Below, in pieces: positions 26,906-35,380 of a DNA stretch of 64,000 nucleotides (positions are counted from its first letter, which is position 1; each line of letters begins with the position of its first letter). Under the pieces are notes generated by a model. That model was given only the letters and a program-made list of their open reading frames with translations. It was not told the DNA's origin and did not search any database. The DNA comes from Hyphomicrobiales bacterium (lineage in GTDB: Bacteria > Pseudomonadota > Alphaproteobacteria > Rhizobiales > Aestuariivirgaceae), in assembly GCA_025359265.1 (NCBI GenBank), contig JANYHB010000023.1, positions 1-64,000 of the forward strand, written 5' to 3'. The position numbers and the translations under genes are program-made.

Positions 26906-28219
26906 ATGCCCGTCACCGTTCTCATGCCCGCTCTTTCGCCCACCATGGAAAAGGGCAAACTTGCCAAATGGCTGAAGCAGGAAGGCGACAAGGTGAAGTC
27001 TGGCGATGTTCTTGCCGAGATTGAAACCGACAAGGCCACCATGGAAATTGAGGCCATCGATGAAGGCACCCTTGGCAAGATCATTGTGGCCGAGGGCACG
27101 GATGATGTGTTGGTGAATGCGCCGATCGCCGTGATTTTGGCCGAGGGGGAAAAGTTGAGCGATGCAACGCTTGTTGCCGCCAACGCTTCGAGGCCGACTG
27201 CGGCGGCACCTCAGCAAGAGGGAAAATCCACTTCATCTCACCCTGAGGTGCCTGCGCCTTTGCAGGCCTCGACGGGTGCGCCACAAGGTGCATCGGGCGG
27301 CCGCGTATTCGCATCCCCGCTCGCGCGCCGCATGGCCCGCGACAAAGGCATCGACATTTCATCCGTACACGGATCAGGCCCGCATGGCCGCATTGTGGTG
27401 AAGGATGTGGAAGCCGCCAAGCTTGGTGCTGCGCCTGCGCCGGTGAGTGCTGGCGCGCCGCAAGCCATTGCCATTGCACCATCGGATGCATCAATTCTCA
27501 AAACCTTCGCAGATGGTTCCTATGCCCTTGTGCCGCATGAAACGATGCGCAAGGTGATCGCCCGCCGCCTCACGGAATCTAAGCAGCATGTGCCGCATTT
27601 CTATGTGACGGTGGATGTGGCGCTGGAAAACCTGTTGGGCCTGCGTGAGCGCCTCAATTTGCAAGCGCCGAAGGATAAAGACGGCAAGCCCGTGTGGAAA
27701 ATCTCGGTCAATGATTTCGTGATCAAGGCCATGGCCATGGCTCTGGTGAAAGTGCCGGAAGCCAATGTGGCCTGGACGGATTCAGCGATGGTGCATCACA
27801 AGCATGCCGACATTGGCGTGGCGGTTTCCATCCCCGGCGGATTGATCACACCGGTGGTGCGCAGCGCTGAGTTGAAAGGCCTCGCACAGATTTCTTCGGA
27901 GATGAAAGATTATGCCGCCCGCGCCAAGGCCCGCAAGCTGAAGCCTGAAGAATATACCGGCGGCTCATGCAGCGTTTCCAACATGGGCATGATGGGGGTG
28001 AAGAACTTCTCGGCCATCGTCAACCCGCCGCAATCATCCATTTTGGCGGTGGGGGCCGCTGAACGCCGCGCCGTGGTGAAGGGCAATGCTGTGGTGATTG
28101 AGCAGTTGATGAGTGTGACACTCTCCACTGATCATCGCTGCATTGATGGTGCCTTGGGTGCGCAATTCCTCGGCGCGATCAAGCTCTATCTCGAAGAACC
28201 TGCGTTGATGTTGGTGTGA
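26906..28219 (+). CDS. pdhC: Dihydrolipoamide acetyltransferase (E2) of pyruvate dehydrogenase
   Basis: 437 aa. Single lipoyl domain at residues 1-78 ([16 protein letters not shown]), a linker with two inverted palindromic repeats (27185-27221 and 27236-27276), a peripheral-subunit-binding domain (FASPLARRMARDKGID, HGSGPHGRIVVKDVE; ~130-170), an Ala/Pro hinge and the acetyltransferase core from ~205, ending with the catalytic DHRCIDGALGAQFL (His and Asp). It transfers the acetyl group to CoA and forms the PDH core. 6 nt after the DUF5076 gene. Confidence 0.98.
   Translation: MPVTVLMPALSPTMEKGKLAKWLKQEGDKVKSGDVLAEIETDKATMEIEAIDEGTLGKIIVAEGTDDVLVNAPIAVILAEGEKLSDATLVAANASRPTAAAPQQEGKSTSSHPEVPAPLQASTGAPQGASGGRVFASPLARRMARDKGIDISSVHGSGPHGRIVVKDVEAAKLGAAPAPVSAGAPQAIAIAPSDASILKTFADGSYALVPHETMRKVIARRLTESKQHVPHFYVTVDVALENLLGLRERLNLQAPKDKDGKPVWKISVNDFVIKAMAMALVKVPEANVAWTDSAMVHHKHADIGVAVSIPGGLITPVVRSAELKGLAQISSEMKDYAARAKARKLKPEEYTGGSCSVSNMGMMGVKNFSAIVNPPQSSILAVGAAERRAVVKGNAVVIEQLMSVTLSTDHRCIDGALGAQFLGAIKLYLEEPALMLV
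27185..27221. repeat. Palindromic repeat in pdhC linker, copy 3
   Basis: GCTTCGAGGCC ... GGCACCTCAGCAAGAGG, same orientation and reading frame as copy 1 in pdhB, more diverged at the right end. Translated ASRPTAAAPQQEGK. Confidence 0.75.
27236..27276. repeat. Palindromic repeat in pdhC linker, copy 4 (inverted)
   Basis: TCTCACCCTGAGGTGCC ... GGCCTCGACGGG, same orientation and frame as copy 2 in pdhB. Translated SHPEVPAPLQASTG. With copy 3 it repeats the inverted-pair layout of pdhB, at nearly the same distance. Confidence 0.75.
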
Positions 28220-28229
28220 GGGCGTGGAA

Positions 28230-28868
28230 ATGAAACACATCCTCGCATTTGGAGATTCACTCACTTGGGGCGTTGATGCCGCCACTGATTTGCGCCATCC
28301 ATTTGAGGTGCGCTGGCCCAATGTTTTAGCGGCGGGGCTGAACAACGAGGCCCGCGTTTATGAAGAGGGCATGAACGGGCGCACCACGGTGTTTCCTGAC
28401 CCGACCAACACCGCAGATCGCAATGGCGCGGTTGCGCTTCCGATTTTGCTGACCACGCATCAGCCGCTCGATCTTGTGATCATCATGCTGGGCACCAATG
28501 ACATCAAATATGCCAATCGCTGCACGGCTTTTGATGCCAGCATGGGCATGGAGCGTTTGATCAAGCTGGTGAAGCACCATGATTTCAGCCGTGGCTATGC
28601 GACACCGCAAGTGCTCGTGGTTTCGCCGCCAGCCTTGGTGAAAACCAAGGATGAATGGTTCAACGAACTTTGGGGCCATGCGATTGCAGAATCCAAGCGC
28701 TTCAAAATTCATTATGCGCGCGTGGCGGCAGAGCAGGGTGTGCATTTTTTTGATGCCGGCACCGTGGCCGTTGGGGATGAGCGCGATGGTGGGCATTTGG
28801 ACGCTGCGAATACGATTGCCATCGGCACGGCTTTGGTGCCTCTCGTGAAGAAAATTCTGGGGATTTGA
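28230..28868 (+). CDS. SGNH/GDSL-family hydrolase (arylesterase-like)
   Basis: 212 aa, no signal peptide. Block I is FGDSLTWG (nucleophile Ser), block III is IIMLGTNDIKYANR, and block V includes DGGHLDAANT with the Asp/His pair. Such enzymes hydrolyse esters; the natural substrate is unknown. The gene lies between pdhC and lpd, as in several rhizobial genomes. Start at ATG 28230 (MKHILAFGD); a GTG at 28224 is an alternative. Last 4 bases overlap the upstream in-frame TTG of the lpd frame, and the lpd ATG is 2 nt after the stop. Confidence 0.85.
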   Translation: MKHILAFGDSLTWGVDAATDLRHPFEVRWPNVLAAGLNNEARVYEEGMNGRTTVFPDPTNTADRNGAVALPILLTTHQPLDLVIIMLGTNDIKYANRCTAFDASMGMERLIKLVKHHDFSRGYATPQVLVVSPPALVKTKDEWFNELWGHAIAESKRFKIHYARVAAEQGVHFFDAGTVAVGDERDGGHLDAANTIAIGTALVPLVKKILGI

Positions 28869-28870
28869 AA

Positions 28871-30310
28871 ATGGCTGACACAGCATTCGACGTTCTGATT
28901 ATTGGCGCTGGCCCAGGAGGTTATGTAACCGCGATCCGTGCAGCGCAGTTCGGTTTCAAGACCGCCATTGTAGAGCGCGAACATTTGGGTGGCATTTGCC
29001 TCAACTGGGGCTGCATCCCCACCAAGGCTCTGTTGCGCTCTGCCGAAATCTATCATTACATGAAGCACGCCGGGGATTATGGTCTCAGCGCCAAAGATGT
29101 GAGTTTCGATCCCACCGCCGTTGTGCAACGCAGCCGCAATGTGTCAGGCCGGCTGAACATGGGCGTGGGAGGCTTGCTGAAGAAAAACAAAGTGCAAGTG
29201 ATTTGGGGGCAAGCCAAGATCACCAAGCCGGGCGAAGTTGTGGTGGGCGCTTCCACCAAGCCGGTGATGCTGCCGCAGAACCCGCCGCCCAAGGGCACTT
29301 TGGGCGCTGGCACTTACACCGCCAAGCACATCATCATCGCCACCGGTGCACGGCCGCGCGCCCTGCCGGGATTGGAGCATGATGGCAAGCTGGTGTGGAG
29401 CTATTTTGAGGCCATGGTGCCGAAGGATATGCCGAAGTCTTTGCTGGTGGTGGGCTCGGGTGCCATCGGCATTGAGTTCGCCTCGTTTTATAATGCCATG
29501 GGTGTGGATGTGACGGTGGTGGAAATCATGGATCAAATCATGCCTGTGGAAGATTTTGAGATCAGCAAAATCGCCCAGAAACAGTTGGAGAAACAAGGCA
29601 TTAAGTTCCGCATTTCAGCCAAAGTCTCAAAACTTGAGAAGGGTTCGGAAAGTGTCAAAGCCACCATCGAAGCGGGCGGCAAGGCCGAGACCATCACGGT
29701 TGACCGGGTGATTGCCGCCACCGGCGTTGTGGGCAATATCGAAAACCTGGGTCTTGAAGCGTTGGGCATGAAGACGGACAAGGGCTGCATTGTAGCAGAT
29801 GGGTTTGGCAGAACCTCAGTTGCTGGCCTTTATGCCATCGGGGATGTGGCTGGCCCGCCGATGTTGGCGCACAAGGCTGAGCATGAGGGCGTGATCTGCA
29901 TCGAGAAGATCAAAGGCCTTGAGGTTCATCCGATGAAGAAAGAGCAAATCCCTGGCTGCACTTATTGCCACCCGCAAGTGGCCTCAGTGGGCCTCACCGA
30001 AGCCAAGGCCAAAGCTGCGGGCCATGAGGTGAAAGTGGGGCGTTTCCCTTTCCTCGCAAATGGCAAGGCTATTGCATTGGGGGAAGATCAAGGGCTGATC
30101 AAAACCATTTTTGACGCCAAAACGGGCCGCTTGCTGGGTGCGCATATGGTGGGGGCCGAAGTGACCGAACTCATCCAAGGCTTCGTTATTGCCATGGGTT
30201 TGGAAACGACGGAGGAAGATTTGATGCACACGGTGTTTCCACATCCCACCCTTTCGGAAATGATGCACGAAAGCGTGTTGGATGCTTATGGTCGCGTCAT
30301 TCATATGTGA
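28871..30310 (+). CDS. lpdA: Dihydrolipoamide dehydrogenase (E3)
   Basis: 479 aa flavoprotein that re-oxidises the dihydrolipoyl arms of E2 with NAD+. FAD-binding GAGPGGYVTAIRAAQ near residue 12, redox disulphide LGGICLNWGCIPTKAL (Cys-x4-Cys), NAD-binding VVGSGAIGIEFASFY and the C-terminal catalytic HPTLSE. The start is ATG 28871 (MADTAFDVLIIGAGPGG). No lipoyl domain. It completes the PDH enzyme set and probably also serves 2-oxoglutarate dehydrogenase if no second copy exists. Confidence 0.97.
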   Translation: MADTAFDVLIIGAGPGGYVTAIRAAQFGFKTAIVEREHLGGICLNWGCIPTKALLRSAEIYHYMKHAGDYGLSAKDVSFDPTAVVQRSRNVSGRLNMGVGGLLKKNKVQVIWGQAKITKPGEVVVGASTKPVMLPQNPPPKGTLGAGTYTAKHIIIATGARPRALPGLEHDGKLVWSYFEAMVPKDMPKSLLVVGSGAIGIEFASFYNAMGVDVTVVEIMDQIMPVEDFEISKIAQKQLEKQGIKFRISAKVSKLEKGSESVKATIEAGGKAETITVDRVIAATGVVGNIENLGLEALGMKTDKGCIVADGFGRTSVAGLYAIGDVAGPPMLAHKAEHEGVICIEKIKGLEVHPMKKEQIPGCTYCHPQVASVGLTEAKAKAAGHEVKVGRFPFLANGKAIALGEDQGLIKTIFDAKTGRLLGAHMVGAEVTELIQGFVIAMGLETTEEDLMHTVFPHPTLSEMMHESVLDAYGRVIHM

Positions 30311-30329
30311 GTAATGGTTCGGGCGCAAA

Positions 30330-30590
30330 ATGCGGCCCATGGACGGAATGTTTGACGCATTGGATTTTGCTTCGGCTCTATTTGGTGCACTGATTGTTGC
30401 CATGTGGCTGGGGCGTGGCAAGAGCCTCAAAAGTCTATTGCTGGGGGCTTTGGTGGGCGGCTTCGCCAAACCGATTGTTTTTGGAGCGTTGCTTTTGGGC
30501 GGGTTGCACATGTTTGCAATTGGCAGCGACGACAGTTTGCAGCCCACCCCTTCCCAAGACGATTTGATGAAGATCTTCTCCCAGCAGTGA
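30330..30590 (+). CDS. Small membrane protein of unknown function
   Basis: 86 aa. One or two hydrophobic segments (DFASALFGALIVAMWLG; LLGALVGGFAKPIVFGALLL) and a short polar C-terminal tail with DDLMKIFSQQ. I do not recognise a family. It lies 19 nt after lpd in the same direction, followed by two GlsB/YeaQ-like genes. Start could also be the ATG at 30339. Confidence that it is a gene rests on position and composition. Confidence 0.55.
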   Translation: MRPMDGMFDALDFASALFGALIVAMWLGRGKSLKSLLLGALVGGFAKPIVFGALLLGGLHMFAIGSDDSLQPTPSQDDLMKIFSQQ

Positions 30591-30644
30591 CAGCTTGAAA
30601 TGCAAAGATTCGTGGGCCATATCTGGCGGGAAGGGAGAGCGTAG

Positions 30645-30893
30645 ATGGATCAAAAAAATCTGATTATCGCCATTGTCATGGGCCTGGTGGCGGGTTGGCT
30701 GGCCTCTTGGATTGTGGGCGGTTATGGGGTTGTGCAATATCTGATCAGCGGCGTGTTGGGCTCATTCGTCGGCTCATTTGTGCTCAACAAAGCTGGTGTA
30801 AGTTTGGGCATTCGCAATGAATATGGCCGTGATATAGCCACGGCAACCATTGGTGCGGTGATTGTCATGATCGTCGCTCGCATTTTACATTAG
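30645..30893 (+). CDS. GlsB/YeaQ/YmgE-family small membrane protein
   Basis: 82 aa with three hydrophobic helices. The start MDQKNLIIAIVMGLVAGWLA and repeated small residues (GGYGVVQYLISGVLGSFVGS) fit the transglycosylase-associated family PF04226, small envelope proteins often stress-induced; no enzyme activity is established. First of two adjacent members. Confidence 0.75.
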   Translation: MDQKNLIIAIVMGLVAGWLASWIVGGYGVVQYLISGVLGSFVGSFVLNKAGVSLGIRNEYGRDIATATIGAVIVMIVARILH

Positions 30894-30903
30894 GGGAACG
30901 CTC

Positions 30904-31185
30904 ATGTTAGCAGTTATGGAATTGGGCAATGTTGGCTTTTGGGGAACGGTTTTCATTGGCATTCTGGCCGGTTGGTTGGCCCACACCGTTATGGGTGGGC
31001 GCGGCGGGCTTATCTGGAATTTGATTATTGGGCTGATCGGTTCATGGATTGGATTCTTTGTTGCAGATAAGCTGGACATTCACCTTGCGGAATTTTTTCA
31101 CGGTTGGTTCTTTGGGAACCTCGTCGTCTCGGCGGCGGGTGCCATCGTACTGCTGTTTGTGTTGCGCCTCATTCGTGGCCGATAA
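30904..31185 (+). CDS. GlsB/YeaQ/YmgE-family small membrane protein, second copy
   Basis: 93 aa, three hydrophobic helices: GILAGWLAHTVMGGRGG then LIWNLIIGLIGSWIGFFVAD and a C-terminal helix VVSAAGAIVLLFVLRLIRG. The GWLA, GG and GSWIG positions line up with the neighbour at 30645, so the two are likely an old tandem duplication, well diverged. Its stop is immediately followed by the lipA ATG with no gap. Confidence 0.75.
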   Translation: MLAVMELGNVGFWGTVFIGILAGWLAHTVMGGRGGLIWNLIIGLIGSWIGFFVADKLDIHLAEFFHGWFFGNLVVSAAGAIVLLFVLRLIRGR

Positions 31186-32127
31186 ATGGTGAATGTTTTA
31201 GAAACGGTGGTGCGGCCCCGGCATCCGGAAAAAATGCATCGGCCTGAAACACCGTTGCTGCGCAAGCCGGATTGGATTCGCGTGAAAGCGCCTGGTTCGC
31301 CGATCTATGCCGAAACGCAAAAGATTGTGCGCAACAATAAACTCGTCACAGTGTGTGAAGAAGCAGGCTGCCCGAACATCGGTGAATGTTGGTCCAAGAA
31401 ACATGCCACTTTCATGATCATGGGTGACACTTGCACGAGGGCGTGCGCCTTCTGCAATGTTAAAACGGGCCTGCCTGATGCATTGGACAGGGGCGAACCC
31501 GAGCGCGTGGGTGGTGCCGTGGCGCAGATGGGGTTGGCACATGTGGTTATCACATCGGTTGACCGCGATGATCTTGATGACGGCGGGGCCGGACATTTCG
31601 TCAGCACCATCAAAGCCATTCGCGCTGCCGCGCCCACAACGACGATTGAAATTCTTACGCCGGATTTTTTAAAGAAAGATGGAGCGTTAGAGCGTGTGGT
31701 TGAAGCAGGGCCTGATGTGTTCAACCACAACTTGGAAACAGTGCCCGCGCTGTATTTGAAAATTCGACCGGGCGCGCGTTACTTCCATTCACTGCGTTTA
31801 TTGCAAAAGGTGAAAGAGCTGAACAAAAACCTGTTCACCAAATCCGGCATTATGGTTGGCCTTGGTGAAACGCGTGAGCAAGTGATGCAGGTGATGGATG
31901 ATATGCGCTCGGCCAATATTGATTTCATCACCATTGGCCAATATTTGCAGCCATCACGCAAACACGCGGCGATTGATCGCTTCGTGACGCCGGAGGAATT
32001 TAAGGCCTATGAGACGACGGCATATTCCAAGGGCTTCCTGATGGTGTCATCTTCACCGCTCACCCGATCCTCACATCACGCGGGCGAAGACTTTGCCCGG
32101 CTGCGTGCGGCGCGGATGGCTGCCTAG
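31186..32127 (+). CDS. lipA: Lipoyl synthase
   Basis: LipA (313 aa) inserts two sulfurs into octanoyl-lysine to make the lipoyl cofactor of PDH and other complexes. It has both 4Fe-4S motifs: auxiliary [13 protein letters not shown] and radical-SAM [10 protein letters not shown]; ending [13 protein letters not shown] includes the C-terminal serine ligand region. Its place at the end of the PDH operon fits supply of the cofactor to PdhB and PdhC. Starts directly after the previous stop; overlaps the next gene by one base (TAGTG). Confidence 0.97.
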   Translation: MVNVLETVVRPRHPEKMHRPETPLLRKPDWIRVKAPGSPIYAETQKIVRNNKLVTVCEEAGCPNIGECWSKKHATFMIMGDTCTRACAFCNVKTGLPDALDRGEPERVGGAVAQMGLAHVVITSVDRDDLDDGGAGHFVSTIKAIRAAAPTTTIEILTPDFLKKDGALERVVEAGPDVFNHNLETVPALYLKIRPGARYFHSLRLLQKVKELNKNLFTKSGIMVGLGETREQVMQVMDDMRSANIDFITIGQYLQPSRKHAAIDRFVTPEEFKAYETTAYSKGFLMVSSSPLTRSSHHAGEDFARLRAARMAA

Positions 32128-32603
32128 TGGCGCATATCTCAGTCAAGCGCACAGTGGCTCTTACCCTGCATCAAGCCTTTGCCATTGCGGCAGATGTTGC
32201 CTCTTACAAGGAGTTTTTGCCGCTGTGCACGCGCTCAGCCATTCGTGGTGCGGTGGAAGAGCAGGGCGGAATCAGGCGCTTTGTCGCTGATTTGCAGGTT
32301 GCCGTAAACAAACTGGGCCTGCGTGAAAGCTTCACCAGCAAGGTTGAAGCCGACGAGAACGCGAAAACAGTTGTTGCCACCTCGCAGGATGGGCCCATCA
32401 AGAACTTGCGGGCATTATGGATGATCAAATCTTTAGACGGGGCGCGTAGCGAAGTTTCCATCACCATAGACTATGAATTCAAAAGCAGAATTCTGCAGTT
32501 TGCTGCCTCCAGCATGATGAACCATGCCGTGGCCCGCGTGCTTGAATGTTTTGAAGCGCGTGGCGCCACACTTTACCCCATGAGCGCTTTGCCCAACATT
32601 TGA
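32127..32603 (+). CDS. COQ10/RatA-like START-domain protein
   Basis: 158 aa. MAHISVKRTVALTLHQAFAI then DVASYKEFLPLC and KNLRALWMIKSL, SITIDYEFKSRILQF: the pattern of the polyketide-cyclase/START family that includes mitochondrial Coq10 (ubiquinone binding) and E. coli RatA. In alphaproteobacteria it follows lipA. A Coq10-like role is more plausible than a toxin; not provable from sequence. GTG start overlapping lipA's stop. Its end overlaps the convergent cinA gene by 31 bp. Confidence 0.85.
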   Translation: MAHISVKRTVALTLHQAFAIAADVASYKEFLPLCTRSAIRGAVEEQGGIRRFVADLQVAVNKLGLRESFTSKVEADENAKTVVATSQDGPIKNLRALWMIKSLDGARSEVSITIDYEFKSRILQFAASSMMNHAVARVLECFEARGATLYPMSALPNI

Positions 32604-33046
32604 AGTGCGTGGTCACGCGCTTTGGCGCGCACCTCTTCACGGCCACCCTTGAAAATCTGCTTGTCAGCCACGGCTTTCCCGCGCTTGTGGGCCACGGCAA
32701 AATGCACCAACCCAATCGGTTTGGTGTCGTTGCCGCCGGTGGGGCCAGCAATTCCAGTAACGGAAACGGCAACGCTCGCCGCAGAGTGTGTAAGGGCGCC
32801 CTCTGCCATGCTTATGGCCACTTGCTCACTGACAGCACCAAAGGTTTCAAGCAATTTGTTTGGCACACCGAGCATCTCGGATTTTGCGGCATTCGAATAC
32901 GTCACAAACCCGCGATCAAAAACCGCCGATGAACCTGCAATGTCGGTAATGCTTGCAGCAACCATGCCGCCGGTGCAGCTTTCCGCTGTTGCCACTATCT
33001 GGCCTTTAGTCAAAAGCAGGGCAACAAGTTCCGCCGCTTTTATCAT
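32573..33046 (-). CDS. pncC: CinA C-terminal family nicotinamide-nucleotide amidohydrolase
   Basis: 157 aa, single CinA_C domain: VATAESCTGGMVAASITDIAGSS and TGIAGPTGG are the conserved motifs (Ser/Thr-rich nucleophile loop). Stand-alone PncC deamidates NMN to NaMN in pyridine-nucleotide recycling. ATG overlaps the stop of ispDF by 4 nt, so it is the second gene of that operon. The 3' end overlaps the COQ10-like gene. Confidence 0.9.
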   Translation of the reverse strand: MIKAAELVALLLTKGQIVATAESCTGGMVAASITDIAGSSAVFDRGFVTYSNAAKSEMLGVPNKLLETFGAVSEQVAISMAEGALTHSAASVAVSVTGIAGPTGGNDTKPIGLVHFAVAHKRGKAVADKQIFKGGREEVRAKARDHALQMLGKALMG

Positions 33047-34215
33047 AACGGCAATCGAACGGTGACGACGGCGTGCGCTGCCATGCCTTCCTTGCGGCCG
33101 ATGGCACCCATTTTTTCAGTGGTCGTGGCTTTGATCGCAATGCGTTTGGGATCAAGCTGCAGTTGATTGGCCAGAGCGGTTTTCATTGCCGATAAGTGTG
33201 GGCTGATTTTTGGTTCCTCCGCGAGAATGGTGATATCCACATTTGCCAATTGGCCGTTTAGCGCGCGCAGTAGTGAATAAGCCTTGGACAGGAAAATTGC
33301 AGACGGTGCCCCTTTCCACTGCGGATCAGTGGGGGAAAAATGCGTGCCGATATCGCCCTCACCAATGGCGCCAAGGATAGCATCAGTCAGCGCATGGAGC
33401 GCCACATCAGCATCAGAATGACCCTTCAGTTTTTTGTGGTGAGGAATTTCAACGCCGCACAGCCAAACCGATTTTCCGGCCGCAAAGACATGGAAATCCA
33501 GCCCTTGCCCCACGCGCACATCTGGCCTTTCTGATAGTTGCCTCGCACTCCATTCAAGATTGGCGATGGTAATATCTTGCATTGTAGTGAGTTTGCGATT
33601 GGCAGGCTCGCCTGCAACGACGCATACTTTCATGCCGTAAGCTTCGGCAACCGAAGCATCATCGGTGAGACCAGCGTTCTTGGTAGCGGCCGCCGCCGTG
33701 TGCGCGGCCCGAATTTTTTCGAAATGAAAGCCTTGCGGGGTTTGTGCAGAAAACAGTGAGGCACGATCCAGGGTTTGTTGGACAATGCCGTTCTGCGTGA
33801 ATTTAATTGTGTCTGATACAGGCATAACCGGGATGACCGCCGCATTGATGTGCAGCGCGTCAATCACGCGGTCAATCATCTCGTGCGAAACAAAGGGCCT
33901 GGCACCATCATGGATCAGCACAAAATCTGGTGCCGAAGGCGCACACGCTTCGATACCAATACGGCAGGATTCTTGGCGTGTGGCGCCACCTTCAACAGCC
34001 TCAACCACCGACATGCCTCGTTTTGCCGCCTGATATTCGGATTGATGGCCTTGGCCAATGACGGTTATCACCTGTGAAACGAGCGGGTGCGACGTGAAGG
34101 CCTCCAATGTCCAGCGCAGAACCGTTTTATCCCCTACATATTGATATTGTTTGGGCTTTTCTCCACCAGCGCGAATACCAGCGCCGGCCGCCACGATGAC
34201 TGCTGCAACCTTCAT
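33043..34215 (-). CDS. ispDF: Bifunctional IspD/IspF enzyme of the MEP isoprenoid pathway
   Basis: 390 aa fusion. IspD part (about 1-225): VAAVIVAAGAGIRAGGEKPKQY is the CTP-binding loop, plus HDGARPFVS and LTDDASVAE. IspF part (about 230-390): VGQGLDFHVF with zinc-ligand Asp/His, HSDADVALHALTDAILGA, GDIGTHFSPTDPQW. It makes CDP-ME and later ME-cPP; the fusion skips IspE in between, as in many alphaproteobacteria. Start at ATG 34215 (MKVAAVIV); an upstream TTG is rejected. Transcribed divergently from dusB. Confidence 0.97.
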   Translation of the reverse strand: MKVAAVIVAAGAGIRAGGEKPKQYQYVGDKTVLRWTLEAFTSHPLVSQVITVIGQGHQSEYQAAKRGMSVVEAVEGGATRQESCRIGIEACAPSAPDFVLIHDGARPFVSHEMIDRVIDALHINAAVIPVMPVSDTIKFTQNGIVQQTLDRASLFSAQTPQGFHFEKIRAAHTAAAATKNAGLTDDASVAEAYGMKVCVVAGEPANRKLTTMQDITIANLEWSARQLSERPDVRVGQGLDFHVFAAGKSVWLCGVEIPHHKKLKGHSDADVALHALTDAILGAIGEGDIGTHFSPTDPQWKGAPSAIFLSKAYSLLRALNGQLANVDITILAEEPKISPHLSAMKTALANQLQLDPKRIAIKATTTEKMGAIGRKEGMAAHAVVTVRLPL

Positions 34216-34301
34216 AACTCGGCCATAGACGAAAGCTAATGGCTTGGGAACGGGGTCGAGAAATTGTGCCAAGTTTCCATTAAAGCGCCTGCAGAATTGT
34301 C

Positions 34302-34329
34302 TTGACCTTATGGCAGCGCAGCGTAATTT
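34302..34329 (+). promoter_or_regulatory. Candidate promoter of the dusB-ntr operon
   Basis: TTGACC (34302-34307), 16-bp spacer, TAATTT (34324-34329), 38 bp before the dusB GTG, in the divergent gap with ispDF. The -35 is good and the -10 weak. By-eye call. Confidence 0.4.
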
Positions 34330-34366
34330 GCTTAATTATTGGACGGGTCTAATTGGTGCTTAAATA

Positions 34367-35380
34367 GTGGGCATAAATATAGGAAAAGTCAAAACGCGAA
34401 ATCGAGTCTTCCTGGCGCCCATGTCTGGGGTGACGGATGAACCCTTTCGCCTGGCCGCTCACGCCACGGGCGCTGGATTAGTGGTGTCTGAAATGGTGGC
34501 CTCTGAAGAATTGGTGCGGCAGCGTCGTGATATGGTACGGCGCGCGCAAGGGGCGCAAGGTCTTCATCCCTTCGTGATGCAGTTGGCGGGGCGTGAAGCG
34601 CATTGGATGGCAGAGGGTGCAAAACTGGCCAGCGACATGGGGGCTGACATCATCGACATCAACATGGGCTGCCCCGCCAGGCAAGTGACTGGCGGGCTTT
34701 CAGGTTCTGCACTGATGCGCAACATTGACCACGCCATCACGCTGGTTGATGCAACGGTTCGCAACAGTGGTGTGCCCGTAACTTTGAAAATGCGTCTGGG
34801 TTGGGACGAGAAATCTCTTAATGCGCCAGAGTTGGCGCGGCGCGCGCAGGCCGCGGGTGTTGCCATGATCACTGTTCATGGCCGAACGCGTTGCCAGTTT
34901 TATACGGGCCGCGCCGATTGGGGAGCCATCAAGGCGGTGCGTGATGCCATTACAATTCCACTTGTGGCCAATGGTGATTGTGAAACAGCGGCCGATGCGC
35001 GCGCCATGCTGGGGGCTTGCGGGGCTGACGCGGTTATGATCGGGCGGGGTGCTTATGGCAGGCCCTGGCTGGCGGGAGTGATTGCCAACGAACTCGAAAA
35101 TGGCTCAGGCCAAGCGGCCCCCACCCTGGCCGAGGAGTGCGAAATCTTGCTCAACCAGCTGACGGCAACATTGGCGCTCTACGGCGATGCCCTTGGCAAT
35201 AAAACATTCCGCAAACATTTGGGCTGGGCCCTGTGGCGAATGGCGCAGCGCGGTCTTTTGCGCGCAAGCGATTTAGCCCATTTGCGCAGTACGCTTCTGC
35301 CCGAAACAAGCAATGCAAAAGTGCGAGGCGGCCTTATTGCCGCATTTGCGCGTGCTGCCGACGTGCGCGAGGCAGCGTGA
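34367..35380 (+). CDS. dusB: tRNA-dihydrouridine synthase DusB (NifR3)
   Basis: 337 aa FMN enzyme reducing uridines in tRNA. FLAPMSGVTDEPFRL, DINMGCPARQV, GVAMITVHGRTRCQFYTG (near the active site) and IGRGAYGRPW are family motifs. First gene of the classical alphaproteobacterial nifR3-ntrB-ntrC-ntrY-ntrX cluster. GTG start at 34367; ribosome site weak. Stop overlaps the GTG start of ntrB. Confidence 0.96.
   Translation: MGINIGKVKTRNRVFLAPMSGVTDEPFRLAAHATGAGLVVSEMVASEELVRQRRDMVRRAQGAQGLHPFVMQLAGREAHWMAEGAKLASDMGADIIDINMGCPARQVTGGLSGSALMRNIDHAITLVDATVRNSGVPVTLKMRLGWDEKSLNAPELARRAQAAGVAMITVHGRTRCQFYTGRADWGAIKAVRDAITIPLVANGDCETAADARAMLGACGADAVMIGRGAYGRPWLAGVIANELENGSGQAAPTLAEECEILLNQLTATLALYGDALGNKTFRKHLGWALWRMAQRGLLRASDLAHLRSTLLPETSNAKVRGGLIAAFARAADVREAA

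Noticed and set aside
32127-33046. RatA/CinA pair as a toxin-antitoxin system
   Set aside because: The first belongs to the COQ10/START family often labelled RatA and the second is a CinA enzyme; they are convergent and in separate operons, unlike a toxin-antitoxin module.
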